Shown here: positions 18,422-27,612 of the stretch, piece after piece
Layout: every line of letters begins with the position of its first letter
Numbering within the stretch: position 1 is the stretch's first letter
Source: Parapedobacter defluvii
Lineage (GTDB): Bacteria > Bacteroidota > Bacteroidia > Sphingobacteriales > Sphingobacteriaceae
Direction: 5' to 3'
Assembly: GCF_014642075.1 (NCBI RefSeq)
Contig: NZ_BMIK01000020.1
Span: 37,855 to 101,854 of the forward strand
DNA: 64,000 nucleotides
The notes under the pieces: model-generated
What the model saw: the letters and a program-made list of their open reading frames with translations, nothing else
Database searches by the model: none
Told to the model about the DNA's origin: nothing
Translations under genes and position numbers: made by a program

Positions 18422-20509
18422 TTATTGTCTTTCGGTATATACTGGTAATTCAAAATAAAAAGTGGATCCCTCATCCGGTATGCTTTCCACAGCCATCTGC
18501 CCCTGATGCCTGCTGATGATCTCCCGGCAGATATATAGACCGAGCCCGATTCCCGAAGTACCTCCGGCAGATGCATCATTAACCCGGTAGAAACGATCGA
18601 ATATTTTTTCCTGTGCCTCTTTCGGTATGCCCACCCCGAAATCCCGAATACTGACCCGCACCCAGCCGCCCCGACTTTCAGCCCGGACAATCACGTCCCC
18701 TCCTTTCGGCGCGTATTTGATAGCGTTCGATATCAGATTATCCATCACCTGCCCCATACGTTCCACATCGGCCATGACCGACGGGAGCTTCTCTCCAATA
18801 AACGTAATACGGTGCCTGGATGTAGTTAACTGCCCCTGCCGCACGTGTTCCTCCAGCAACCCGTTCAAGTCAATGGGTTCCAGTTGCAATGTCAATTGGT
18901 TGCCCGCTATCCGACTGGTATTCAGCAAGGAATAAATAAGTTTGATCAATCGGTCTATCTGTGCATTCATCTTCGTCAAGAGCTGTGTGAAGGTAGGCGG
19001 CACCGATGATTGATCAATCATCGCCGCCAGAATCTGACCATACGCCTTGATACTAGTAATCGGCGTCTTCAACTCATGGCTGGCGATGCCAATAAATTCG
19101 TCCTTCTGCCGTTCCAACTCTTTTTGCCGGGTGATGTCTATGGAGACAATGGCTGCAGCATCCACCTCACCTTTATTATTAAAAATGGGCGAAACATGAT
19201 TATTCACCCATATTATGGCGCCCTCTTTCCGGACGAAGCGTTTTTCAATCTCATAAGCCCTACCTTCAGATACCAATCCATGGAAAGCGGCCGCATTGCG
19301 TTCATGATCTTCCGGATAAACAATGCGGTTAACATGCATTGCCAACAACTCGGCACCCTCATAACCAAGCATGCGGCAGAACTGATCGTTGGTAAACAGC
19401 ATATTTCCCTCAAGACCGATTTTCAGGATACCCGCGATACTCTGATTGACGATAGCCCGATAATTTTCTTCCGACTCGCGCAGAGCTTCCGCAGCCCGGG
19501 CTTGTTCCACGGCTATCCAGGTACGCTCGGCTGTCTCCCGCGCCAGTTCAATTTCTTCCTTCCGCCATTTCCTCGGCTCGCAGCACGTTATACATAATAT
19601 ACCACACGGACTATCGTCCTTGATAATAGGAATATCTACAAAAGATATCGCCTGCGTCTGGAGACACAGCTGCCTCAACCCGTCGTCCAATAATTCCGTA
19701 GTATGCGCATCGAAAACGACAAACGGATGCCCTGCATTGATCACCGTTGATAGTATCGGAAAGTCACTAAGCGGATATACATTGGCTACCGAGGGCAAAT
19801 CGGCTCGGAACGCGTCTCTGCGGATAATGGCATTTCCTTCTTCTATTTCACAGTAGTAACAACGATCTGCCCCCAAATGCTTCATGGCAAGGTGGGTCAC
19901 TACATCCTGTACCTGGATTGGGTCGGATAGAGACCGCAATGCGTCGTTTAAACGGAGCAGATAGGCTTGAAGTTCTTCCTGCCTCTTACGCTCAGTGATG
20001 TCTTTGAATAAAATCGCCACCTGCCTGTCCATTGGATCGCCGACACGGAATGCATAGATGTCGTAGAACCTCCCCAAGGCATTAGCCCAATGCTCAAGAC
20101 GCTGCGATTTGCCGGTCAATGCGATCCGCCCGAGCATTTCAAACCAGTATTGCTCGTGCTCAGGGGCAATCTCGCGCATCGTCCGTCCGAGCGGATTTTC
20201 AATACCGGTCTGTGCTTCAAAGACACCATTGACTTTCAGAAAGCGGTAATCGATCGATTGGTCAGCGTTGTCAAACAGAACTTCAACGGTACAAAAGCCT
20301 TCGTCTAGCGAATCAAATAACAGATTGTGCTGTGCTTCCGACTGGTACAAGAGCCGCTGTTGCTGTCTGATCGTTTCTTCGGCCTGGCGCAAATCCAACA
20401 AACAGGATTCGAGGCTTACGGGCAGTCCGTCGGTCCCTTCATTCCGATTGGCAGATTCATTTCCTGTTCCTTTGTTTCCCATAGACTGGCTAACACCTGT
20501 TGAACTCAT
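18422..20509 (-). CDS. Multi-sensor histidine kinase (PAS-GAF-PAS-HisKA-HATPase)
   Basis: A 695-residue kinase with no membrane helix, so probably cytosolic. Order: a PAS domain (about 50-170, with the GRTMREIAPEHEQYW region), a GAF-like domain (about 180-340), a second PAS with PAC (about 345-465, ending AAIVSIDITRQKE), then HisKA with the phospho-acceptor His in GIASHELKTPITS near 478 and the ATPase domain with N-box NAIKYAPKGG, G1 GVGIPKEAQEKIFDRFYR and G2 GIGLGLYICREI. A single-domain response regulator follows 3 bases later and another lies divergently upstream. Signals sensed are unknown; a light or redox role would need a chromophore motif, which is not obvious. Confidence 0.92.
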   Translation of the reverse strand: MSSTGVSQSMGNKGTGNESANRNEGTDGLPVSLESCLLDLRQAEETIRQQQRLLYQSEAQHNLLFDSLDEGFCTVEVLFDNADQSIDYRFLKVNGVFEAQTGIENPLGRTMREIAPEHEQYWFEMLGRIALTGKSQRLEHWANALGRFYDIYAFRVGDPMDRQVAILFKDITERKRQEELQAYLLRLNDALRSLSDPIQVQDVVTHLAMKHLGADRCYYCEIEEGNAIIRRDAFRADLPSVANVYPLSDFPILSTVINAGHPFVVFDAHTTELLDDGLRQLCLQTQAISFVDIPIIKDDSPCGILCITCCEPRKWRKEEIELARETAERTWIAVEQARAAEALRESEENYRAIVNQSIAGILKIGLEGNMLFTNDQFCRMLGYEGAELLAMHVNRIVYPEDHERNAAAFHGLVSEGRAYEIEKRFVRKEGAIIWVNNHVSPIFNNKGEVDAAAIVSIDITRQKELERQKDEFIGIASHELKTPITSIKAYGQILAAMIDQSSVPPTFTQLLTKMNAQIDRLIKLIYSLLNTSRIAGNQLTLQLEPIDLNGLLEEHVRQGQLTTSRHRITFIGEKLPSVMADVERMGQVMDNLISNAIKYAPKGGDVIVRAESRGGWVRVSIRDFGVGIPKEAQEKIFDRFYRVNDASAGGTSGIGLGLYICREIISRHQGQMAVESIPDEGSTFYFELPVYTERQ

Positions 20510-20715
20510 TTAACTTATAGACGGCAACAGTTTCCGGAGCAATAAGTTTAGAATTATATGTATCAACAAGATTGGTGAAACAATTGGCACCCTAACTTGT
20601 TAGCACCTTAAGAAACCCTTAATAAATATTATCGGGATTTACGCATAAAACACGTTCATTGTTTTCGGTTGAGTTGAAAATCACATGTGCGGAACTGCTC
20701 CATACCCGTGCATAA

Positions 20716-21078
20716 GTGATGAAAAAAAAGATTCTATACGTCGAAGACGATGGAGACATGCTCGAAGTCGTCAGTGAATTCATGAAGTTTGAGGATTATG
20801 AAGTCGTTACTGACAACGGCAAATCTACCTGGGAAAAGTTGCAACAGCATGCCGTCGGACTGATTTTATTGGACGAGAACCTGAATTGGGGCTGGGGAAG
20901 CGATCTCTGCATGCTTTTGAAAGCTGATCAAAAAACGGCGCACATACCGGTAGTATTGATTTCAGCGCTATCGAATATCGATGAAATCGCGACAGCATGC
21001 GGTGCGGATGGTTACATCCGTAAACCCTTCGACATCTATGACGTTATCGACACTGTAAGCCAGTACTATCTCCATTAA
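20716..21078 (+). CDS. Single-domain response regulator
   Basis: A 120-residue receiver domain: acid pocket VEDDGDM near residue 9, phospho-acceptor Asp in LILLDENLNWGWGSD near residue 55, Lys in YIRKPFD near residue 102. The loop after the Asp (ENLNWGWGS) is Trp-rich and unlike the common DxxMPxxDG pattern, so partner binding may be unusual. It is divergent from the multi-sensor kinase about 200 bases away, and so may be a second phosphorelay target of it. No DNA-binding domain is present. Confidence 0.88.
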   Translation: MMKKKILYVEDDGDMLEVVSEFMKFEDYEVVTDNGKSTWEKLQQHAVGLILLDENLNWGWGSDLCMLLKADQKTAHIPVVLISALSNIDEIATACGADGYIRKPFDIYDVIDTVSQYYLH

Positions 21079-21091
21079 TTAACCTCCGTAT

Positions 21092-22150
21092 TTATTCGTT
21101 TTTAAGCGAAGCCATATCGATCACAAAGCGATACTTCACATCGCCTTTCAGCAAGCGCTCGTAAGCGGCGTTTATATCCTGCATGTTGATCAGTTCAATG
21201 TCGGATACGATGTTATGCTTTCCGCAGAAGTCCAGCATCTCCTGTGTTTCGGCGATGCTTCCTATTGTAGATCCTGCAAAATTCCGGCGCGCCGGGATGA
21301 GGCTGAACGCAGCGATGGGAAGCGGATGTTCCGGCGCACCCACAAGGGCTAATGTTCCATCCACTTTCAGCAGGCTCAGGTAGGCGTTGACGTCATGCTG
21401 AGCAGACACGCAATCCAACACGAAATGCAGGGTATTGGCATTGGCTCTCATCTGTTCCTCGTCGGTCGACAAGATAACTTCGTCAGCCCCCAACCGTTGG
21501 GCATCCCCTACCTTCGATGGTGAGGTAGTAATAACGACCACGTGGGCACCCATCGCTTTTGCCAATTTCACACCCATATGTCCCAATCCACCGATGCCTA
21601 CGATGCCGACTTTCATTCCAGGACCAACGTTCCAATGCTTCAATGGCGACCACGTGGTTACACCCGCACACAGCAACGGAGCTGTTGCGGCCAAATCCAG
21701 GTTATCCGGCACACGTAACACAAAATCCTGGTCTACTACGATGCGTTCCGAATATCCACCGAATGTTTGCTTGTTCAGGTATTTTTCGTGACCATTATAG
21801 GTTTGTACATTGCCGTTTTCACAGTATTGTTCACTGCCTTTTTTGCATTGTTCACACTCGCGGCAACTGTCAACCATGCAGCCCACGGCAGCTAAATCGC
21901 CCACCTTGAACTTGGTTACCCCCTTTCCAATTTTTGTAATGCGCCCTACAATTTCGTGGCCGGGCACATTCGGATAAATCGTGCCGTGCCATTCATTGCG
22001 GGCCGTATGCAGGTCGGAGTGGCAAACGCCACAATATAAAATATCAATTTCGACATCGGTTGCCGTCACTTCGCGGCGTTCGATGCTTACTTGCTTCAAA
22101 TCTGCTTCCGGTGCTTCTGTTCCGAAAGCCTTCACTGAAAATGTATTCAT
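21092..22150 (-). CDS. Zinc-dependent NAD(P) alcohol dehydrogenase (YahK/CAD-like)
   Basis: A medium-chain dehydrogenase that reversibly oxidises alcohols to aldehydes. The catalytic zinc site is CGVCHSDLHTARNEW and PGHEIVG, the structural zinc site uses Cys in CRECEQCKKGSEQYC, and the cofactor loop is GIGGLGHMGVKLAKAMG. The closest known type is YahK / cinnamyl alcohol dehydrogenase, typically NADPH-preferring. I start at ATG 22150 (MNTFSVKAFG), as family members do; the frame is open to 22195. It is the last gene of a minus-strand accessory cluster facing an AraC regulator. Confidence 0.88.
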   Translation of the reverse strand: MNTFSVKAFGTEAPEADLKQVSIERREVTATDVEIDILYCGVCHSDLHTARNEWHGTIYPNVPGHEIVGRITKIGKGVTKFKVGDLAAVGCMVDSCRECEQCKKGSEQYCENGNVQTYNGHEKYLNKQTFGGYSERIVVDQDFVLRVPDNLDLAATAPLLCAGVTTWSPLKHWNVGPGMKVGIVGIGGLGHMGVKLAKAMGAHVVVITTSPSKVGDAQRLGADEVILSTDEEQMRANANTLHFVLDCVSAQHDVNAYLSLLKVDGTLALVGAPEHPLPIAAFSLIPARRNFAGSTIGSIAETQEMLDFCGKHNIVSDIELINMQDINAAYERLLKGDVKYRFVIDMASLKNE

Positions 22151-22299
22151 GCTCAAATCGTTTGATCCTGTTATAAAAATAGAATTTATGTTCAACTATA
22201 CGTGTATTCGCAAAACTTTACCACATATCCAAGCCCATCCGAAGAACCCGTAATGAATATCTTTGCCATTCTTTTAAACCCGCCTATTTTTTCTGTATA

Positions 22300-23352
22300 C
22301 TATTTCAGGTTATCGTTGAAAAATGTTTCTAACTTATCAAAAGGAATGACATCGATTTTGTCGTACAGGTCCACGTGTACGGCACCGGGGATAATTACCA
22401 ACTCTTTCGGCTCAGCAGCCGCTTGGTAGGCATCCTCACTGAAATAACGGGAATGGGCATTTTCTCCCGCAATCAAAAGCATTGGTCTTGGCGAGATCTC
22501 GTCGATGTAAGTCAGGATCGGCATGTTCATAAAGGACAGCGGATTGGTGATCGTCCACGATCCGTTTGAGTTTATCGAGCGTGGGTGAAAGCCACGCTCC
22601 GTTTTGTAATAGTCAACGTAATCCTTTACAAATTGGGGTTCGTTGCCCTCGATTTTTTCGGGCAATCCTTTTGGGCCCAATTCCGGTGTACCGTTCTCCG
22701 CATCTTTCCAACGTTGCCCGCCCAATTGTTCCAATATTTGGATGCGCTGTTCGGGGGTTGTGGCATCGAAATATCCTTTTGCATTCACACGCGACATATC
22801 ATACATACTGGTGGTGGCTACCGCTTTCACCCGCTTGTCCACTGCGGTAGCGTTCAGTGCGAAACCGGCCCAACCACAAATCCCGATGATGCCTATTCTG
22901 TTCCGGTCGACATGCTCGTGTATACCCAGAAAATCCACGGCCGCACTGAAATCTTCCGTGTTGATATCAGGCGATGCCACGTGACGGGGTTCGCCGCTGC
23001 TCTCTCCTGTATAGGACGGATCAAAGGTCAACGCGGCGAAGCCACGCTCCGCCATTTGGTTGGCATACAATCCGGAAGACTGTTTCTTTACCGCTCCGAA
23101 AGGTCCACTGATGGCAAGAGCAGGCAAGACCCCGTCGCCGTGATTTTTCGGAAGGTACAGATCGCCTGTCAGCGTAATGCCGTAACGGTTTGTGAAGGTT
23201 ACTTTTTCGCGGGTAACCTTTTCACTCAACTGAAACGTATAGTGTTCTGTGCTTGCTGTATGGTCCATTTTAGTTGAATTTTGGTTCGCTGAATTTTGTG
23301 CACCGGCCTGTCCCGAAAGCACAATGGATGCGATTGCTATAATCTTTTTCAT
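22300..23352 (-). CDS. Secreted alpha/beta hydrolase with apparent Cys nucleophile
   Basis: The N-terminus MKKIIAIASIVLSGQAGAQ is a Sec signal peptide, so the enzyme is periplasmic. The body is an alpha/beta hydrolase: oxyanion-side segment PALAISGPFG, nucleophile elbow GICGWAG with Cys in place of Ser (near residue 157), and the C-terminal PGAVHVDLYDK with the catalytic His. Cys elbows are known in dienelactone hydrolase-like proteins. At 350 residues it is of the usual size. It lies 58 bases before the broken cyclophilin-like gene on the same strand and 105 bases before the alcohol dehydrogenase. The substrate is not inferable. Confidence 0.85.
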   Translation of the reverse strand: MKKIIAIASIVLSGQAGAQNSANQNSTKMDHTASTEHYTFQLSEKVTREKVTFTNRYGITLTGDLYLPKNHGDGVLPALAISGPFGAVKKQSSGLYANQMAERGFAALTFDPSYTGESSGEPRHVASPDINTEDFSAAVDFLGIHEHVDRNRIGIIGICGWAGFALNATAVDKRVKAVATTSMYDMSRVNAKGYFDATTPEQRIQILEQLGGQRWKDAENGTPELGPKGLPEKIEGNEPQFVKDYVDYYKTERGFHPRSINSNGSWTITNPLSFMNMPILTYIDEISPRPMLLIAGENAHSRYFSEDAYQAAAEPKELVIIPGAVHVDLYDKIDVIPFDKLETFFNDNLK

Positions 23353-23410
23353 CTCGATTTTTTTATTTTAATTGTTCAAACGTAACGATGACATCTCCTG
23401 TACTCATCAT

Positions 23411-23888
23411 TTACTCCGCTACCAACTCAAACGTTACGGTAATTGAGCCATTGACCGTAAAGGCTTCTATGCCGCTCGTGATTTTGCCCAGTGAAATCAA
23501 TCCTCTTGAGTAGCCGAAATCCTTATAGAACAAAGCGACATTTCCCCAGGGCGCATACCAGGTGATATCGCCAACGGATGGATCAAAACCCGCGGGCGCA
23601 TGTTGGGTGGAAAGTTTCCGGGATGGATAAAATATCTTTTCAGTGTTTGAATAGTCGTCCATTTTTACGGTAAGCGGCAGTAAGGCCACGAAATCCCTGC
23701 TGGTAGGAATTGTCATATAAAACAGCCGTGGCTGTCTTATCTCCGATGGTCAATTTCAGTTTCATATCTTTTTTATGTGTAATGGTGTCGTTCGGTATTC
23801 CTTCCTTGACCGTATCGTCTGATGGCGTACATGCGAAGCCCTGCAAAGAGGCAAAAACGAACACCAGGATGTGAATCAGCTTTTTCAT
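23411..23888 (-). pseudogene. Cyclophilin-like protein, broken by a one-base frameshift
   Basis: Two overlapping frames together form one protein. The first (from ATG 23888) has a signal-like start MKKLIHILVFVFASLQGFAC and the strand LKLTIGDKTATAVLYDN; the second carries PTSRDFVALLPLTVKMDDY, then EKIFYPSRKLST, and ends ITVTFELVAE. In cyclophilin-like homologues the text runs YDNPTSRDFVALLPL without a break. Here one extra base, an A in the AA at 23708-23709, shifts the frame after YDN. This is either a real mutation or a sequencing error. The family is a small peptidyl-prolyl isomerase fold of unproven function. Confidence 0.8.
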
Positions 23889-23890
23889 AA

Positions 23891-24460
23891 TTATTGTTCA
23901 ATATTTTTAATCATCTTAGCGGGGATGCCGCCCACGATTGTATTAGCGGGAATGTCTTTTGAAACCACCGCACCTGCGGCAACGACCGTATTTTCACCAA
24001 TCGTCACACCCGGTAATATCATAGCACCGGCTCCGATCCATGCATTCTTTTTGATGTGGATAGGACCTACCCTAAGCGCGTGCCTGTCTTCGGGTGAAAC
24101 GGGATGACCCTCCGACAATAAGCTGACCCGGGGAGCCAACATTACGTCATCTTCGATGGTAATGCCTCCCAAGTCCAGGAAAACACAGTCAAAGTTGATG
24201 AATACGTTTTTGCCAATTTTGGTATGTTTCCCATAATTGATATGCAAGGGCGTAAATACCGCGACGCTTTCGTCGATTTTGCTATCCGTAATTTGGCTCA
24301 ACAGGTTTCTGATTTCTGCAGGGTCAGCAGCATTGTTCATCTGCACAAGCAACTTTTTCGTGGCATACGAAGCTTCCCTCAATTTATACGCCTGCGGATC
24401 TACAGACGGAATGGTTTCTCCGTTTCTTAGTCGTTCAAAAATATCGGTAATATTGTTCAT
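23891..24460 (-). CDS. Sugar O-acetyltransferase (maltose/galactoside acetyltransferase family)
   Basis: A trimeric left-handed beta-helix acetyltransferase that moves acetyl from acetyl-CoA to a sugar hydroxyl. Hexapeptide repeats run from about residue 72 (YGKHTKIGKNVFINFDCVF) to 170, the catalytic His is in LLSEGHPVSPEDR near residue 117, and the end GGIPAKMIKNIEQ is the typical acetyl-CoA pocket. The 189-residue length matches Maa/LacA. It heads the minus-strand cluster (acetyltransferase, cyclophilin-like, hydrolase, dehydrogenase), whose leader lies opposite the AraC gene 200 bases away. Confidence 0.92.
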   Translation of the reverse strand: MNNITDIFERLRNGETIPSVDPQAYKLREASYATKKLLVQMNNAADPAEIRNLLSQITDSKIDESVAVFTPLHINYGKHTKIGKNVFINFDCVFLDLGGITIEDDVMLAPRVSLLSEGHPVSPEDRHALRVGPIHIKKNAWIGAGAMILPGVTIGENTVVAAGAVVSKDIPANTIVGGIPAKMIKNIEQ

Positions 24461-24660
24461 TCTTGTTTAGTTGGCAAGCCAATTAATGATTTTAAAAACG
24501 AGGTATTCCCTACCCCAATTCATACGCCACAAATTTCGTAAGTATCTCTGTATGAATATTTATACAGAATACAGATTTATTTACCACTTTTACTGATTTT
24601 GCGGTCGTCTTTTCATGCAAGGATTAGGTTTGCTAAATTTGCATTGTAAAAGCTGATGTC

Positions 24661-25557
24661 ATGGAACAATTTGACCGAATAGATACCGTAAAGAATTATA
24701 ATGATTATGCAGGAGTTGATACGCTGCACCCGTTGGTCAGTGTGGTCAATTTCAGCACACTTCCTTTTGTGCGCAATTTCAGGCGGTACATGGGAATTTA
24801 CGCCGTATTCCTGAAAGACACCAAATGCGGAGATATAACCTACGGAAACCAGCCTTATGATTATGAGGACGGGACACTGGTTTTTGTATCTCCCGGTCAA
24901 GTGTACGGAATTGACAACCACAGTGTAAACGAAAATCCCTCGGGATACGGCCTGCTGTTCCATTCCGATTTGATTGCCGGAACGCAACTGGCAAAAACCA
25001 TTAAGGATTATTCATTCTTCTCATATGAGGTAAACGAAGCTTTGCACCTGTCTAAAAAGGAACGGAAAACCATTGTGGAATGCCTCGTGAAGATTTCTTC
25101 CGAAATCGAGCAGAACATTGACAAACACAGCAAAACACTGATTGTATCCAATATCGAGCTGCTGCTCAATTACTGCATGCGGTTTTACGACCGCCAGTTT
25201 ATCACACGCACCCATGTCAACAAAGATGTGTTGACGAAGTTTGAAAACCTACTGAACGATTACTTCAAATCTGATAAGGCACAGCGAATGGGCTTGCCCA
25301 GCGTAACCTGGTGTGCAACGCAATTGCACCTTTCACCCAATTACTTCGGCGACCTGATCAAAAAGGAAACCGGCAATACGGCGTTGGATTATATCCAGTC
25401 CAAACTAATCGAGGAAGCAAAAATAGGGCTGTTCGACTCGGCCAAATCCATCAATGAAATTGCCAACCAGTTAGGGTTCAAATACCAACAGCATTTCACC
25501 CGTCTATTCAAGCAGCGGATGGGGATGACGCCCAATGAATATCGAAGTTTGAATTAA
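24661..25557 (+). CDS. AraC-family transcriptional regulator
   Basis: Residues 25-160 form a cupin-like ligand-binding domain (GTLVFVSPGQVYGIDNH), and residues 195-296 carry two AraC HTH motifs (VTWCATQLHLSPNYFGDLIK and INEIANQLGFKYQQHFTRLF), ending in MTPNEYRSLN. Divergent from the acetyltransferase-hydrolase-dehydrogenase cluster, it is the likely local activator, and its sites should lie in the 200 bases between them. The effector is unknown. Confidence 0.9.
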   Translation: MEQFDRIDTVKNYNDYAGVDTLHPLVSVVNFSTLPFVRNFRRYMGIYAVFLKDTKCGDITYGNQPYDYEDGTLVFVSPGQVYGIDNHSVNENPSGYGLLFHSDLIAGTQLAKTIKDYSFFSYEVNEALHLSKKERKTIVECLVKISSEIEQNIDKHSKTLIVSNIELLLNYCMRFYDRQFITRTHVNKDVLTKFENLLNDYFKSDKAQRMGLPSVTWCATQLHLSPNYFGDLIKKETGNTALDYIQSKLIEEAKIGLFDSAKSINEIANQLGFKYQQHFTRLFKQRMGMTPNEYRSLN

Positions 25558-25572
25558 AATACGGGGTGTCAT

Positions 25573-26295
25573 TCATTGACAACATAAATATTCAGTTGCA
25601 AGTTTATCAAGGAACTGAAACAGCATTTCATTCATCTCCCTGAAATCGTGATTCCGGATTTCATCGGGTTTCTGTACATACCGATGTATCGTGTTGTTGG
25701 TTAAAAAATCTAATTCCTCTGCAATAAGCAAGGCTACCACTTCGGGTGTAAACTCCATATGGCACTGAAAACCATAGACCAGGTTACTGTATGCTACGAT
25801 CTGTCTTGGACAACCTATGCTTGTCGCCAAAACCTTGCTTTGCGGGGTAAGTCCCGGCATATCGTTGTGCCAATGTCCGACAGGTAAGCTTGAACCGAAA
25901 TGATTTATTTTTTTGTCCATTAAGCCATCCTCTGTAAGCCGTATAGGGAAAACGCCGATTTCTTTTTCCGGACTGTGTTCAAAATTTGCCCCAAATGCTT
26001 CACCGATGAGTTGTGAGCCCAAACAAACTCCCACAACGGCTTTGTTTGCATGTATTGCTTTCTGTATTAAGGCTATTTCAGCTTTCGCGTCAAAATGAGG
26101 GCAATCTTCTTTTGTGGTATGAGGACTTTGTGGTCCACCCATTACAATCAGCAAATCAATGTTGTCTACCGTTTCAGGCAACGGTTGATTTTCATACACT
26201 TTTGAAAATATACTGTTATGCTTTCTTTCCCTTGCCCATTCCAAATAAGCACCGGGTGCTTCAAAAATTTCGTGTTGTATAAAATGAATATTCAC
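25573..26295 (-). CDS. Class I glutamine amidotransferase-like protein
   Basis: The 240-residue protein has the triad of a class I GATase: nucleophile Cys in VVGVCLGSQLIGEAFG near residue 94, and His and Glu in YGFQCHMEFTPE near residue 180. The oxyanion strand IVMGGPQSPHTT also fits. Stand-alone proteins of this type resemble GuaA-type glutaminase domains but act as solo hydrolases of gamma-glutamyl or related amides. There is no synthetase domain beside it. Base composition is visibly more AT-rich than the core genes, suggesting the patch 25.6-29 kb is acquired. Confidence 0.85.
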   Translation of the reverse strand: MNIHFIQHEIFEAPGAYLEWARERKHNSIFSKVYENQPLPETVDNIDLLIVMGGPQSPHTTKEDCPHFDAKAEIALIQKAIHANKAVVGVCLGSQLIGEAFGANFEHSPEKEIGVFPIRLTEDGLMDKKINHFGSSLPVGHWHNDMPGLTPQSKVLATSIGCPRQIVAYSNLVYGFQCHMEFTPEVVALLIAEELDFLTNNTIHRYVQKPDEIRNHDFREMNEMLFQFLDKLATEYLCCQ

Positions 26296-26417
26296 TTCTC
26301 TCTATTTTTATTCTTCCTGTAATATACAACCGCCAACTCAAATCCAAACGGTTTGTAAAACACTACCCCGTATTTTTACATGGATTTACAGTGCCACAAC
26401 ATATGGAGCATTCAGCA

Positions 26418-27014
26418 TCACTTCTCGATAAGCTTTTTTACAAATTTGATTTTAGGGTTCGTTGTATTCCAACCCGATGTCTCGCGATCAACTAACTCCC
26501 TGTTCTTTTTTCGAATGTCTCTCAACGAATTCCCAACGGATTTTCTCAAATATTCACTTTCATCTTCCTTATGTTCACCGATTAGATTTATGGCAACTGT
26601 TGGATTTTCTTTAAAATAAGGGCGACTGGTCCAGATTCGTAATCCTTCGATAACCGCTCTTTTTACATTGGGATTTTTATTTGACAGCCATTTTTTGATA
26701 GTAGGCAGGCTTTTTTCGTAGCCTATTGTTTTACAATAGTAATCAAACGCTTTCGCCAACATCTCCTGAACCCGCCAATTCTGATCCGCTGCAACCGTTG
26801 TTTCAAGAAGTTTGAAGGCTGCTGGATTTTTAATCGAAAGCTGTCCTAAAAGATAAGTGCCCAACATTCGCATCTGGTAACTTTGGTCCGACAGAAAGCC
26901 TTTGGCCAGATCAAAATGATTTTCTGCTTTGTCGCCCAACATACTATCGCCCACTTCAATAATATGCTTAAATCCGTGTTCGACTTTCTTTATGCGGTCA
27001 ATAAGTTGTTTCAT
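26418..27014 (-). CDS. HEAT-repeat DNA alkylation repair-like protein (AlkD-like)
   Basis: The 198-residue protein is built of helix-turn-helix HEAT-like repeats (AKGFLSDQSYQMRMLGTYL, WRVQEMLAKAFDYYCK, NPNVKRAVIEGLRIW), as in AlkC/AlkD glycosylases and their relatives. The Trp-rich stretches RIWTSRPYF and NWRVQEM are shared with this family. AlkD excises bulky alkylated bases, but related proteins lack activity, so the repair role is inferred. It is cytoplasmic, solo, and flanked by unrelated accessory genes. Confidence 0.7.
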   Translation of the reverse strand: MKQLIDRIKKVEHGFKHIIEVGDSMLGDKAENHFDLAKGFLSDQSYQMRMLGTYLLGQLSIKNPAAFKLLETTVAADQNWRVQEMLAKAFDYYCKTIGYEKSLPTIKKWLSNKNPNVKRAVIEGLRIWTSRPYFKENPTVAINLIGEHKEDESEYLRKSVGNSLRDIRKKNRELVDRETSGWNTTNPKIKFVKKLIEK

Positions 27015-27106
27015 GTTGGCGACGATGGGGCTACTTTTCCACCAAACCTCCGGGTTGACAACGCTTTTGTCATTAATCGTGTATAAAATTAAAAAAAATC
27101 TTCTGA

Positions 27107-27152
27107 TTTACTTGGCTGTGGAATCACCGGTGGTATAACGCTTGCCGACAAT
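27107..27152. repeat. 46-bp intergenic repeat, copy 1
   Basis: This segment and 28581-28626 match at about 36 of 46 positions by eye, with an identical 14-base core CCGGTGGTATAACG. It lies between the HEAT-repeat and VOC genes. It is not coding and has no clear terminator shape. The element may be a recombination or cassette site, or a small repeat family of this genome. Confidence 0.7.
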
Positions 27153-27169
27153 AGTCTGCTTTGCAACCT

Positions 27170-27538
27170 TTAATGAGTTGAATGCAGCCCCAATTTATTT
27201 CCTTCTGTATCAACAAAAAGTGCAAACCATCCCATTTCAGGGCTAATTTCAGTTTTAGGTTGGATTATTTGTCCGCCATTTTCCTCTACTTTGTCAAGCA
27301 TGGGTTGCAAATCATTTCCTGCATTCAGATAAACGACGGCTCCATCGGTTGTCGGTTTGTAGTCATCGCCTTTTACTAAAACGACATGTACGGTTTCGTC
27401 ATCACCTGGCAAAACACCCATTTGCGTTCCGTCCATCTCAACTACTTCGATACTGACCTTTAAAATGGTTTGGTAAAACCCTACTGCTCTTGCGAAGTCA
27501 GTCGTCGGAATTTCTACGATTGAAATTAAATTACCCAT
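27170..27538 (-). CDS. VOC (glyoxalase/bleomycin resistance-fold) protein
   Basis: The 122-residue protein has the beta-alpha-beta-beta-beta layout of VOC proteins: SIVEIPTTDFARAVGFYQTIL at the N-terminus, a second module starting near residue 60, and a C-terminal MGWFALFVDTEGNKLGLHS, the usual metal-ligand strand (Glu in place of a His). Such proteins are dioxygenases, glyoxalases or drug binders; substrate unknown. It follows copy 1 of the 46-bp repeat. Confidence 0.85.
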   Translation of the reverse strand: MGNLISIVEIPTTDFARAVGFYQTILKVSIEVVEMDGTQMGVLPGDDETVHVVLVKGDDYKPTTDGAVVYLNAGNDLQPMLDKVEENGGQIIQPKTEISPEMGWFALFVDTEGNKLGLHSTH

Positions 27539-27612
27539 AATCTTATACTTTTTTATGTTGTGGGATAAAATTAGAATGTTTGAAATTTCCGAAATAGTAA
27601 AAATGCGACACC

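Noticed and set aside
22585..23277. Open frame of 230 codons antisense to the alpha/beta hydrolase
   Set aside because: Shadow of a well-supported gene on the other strand; no recognisable domain.
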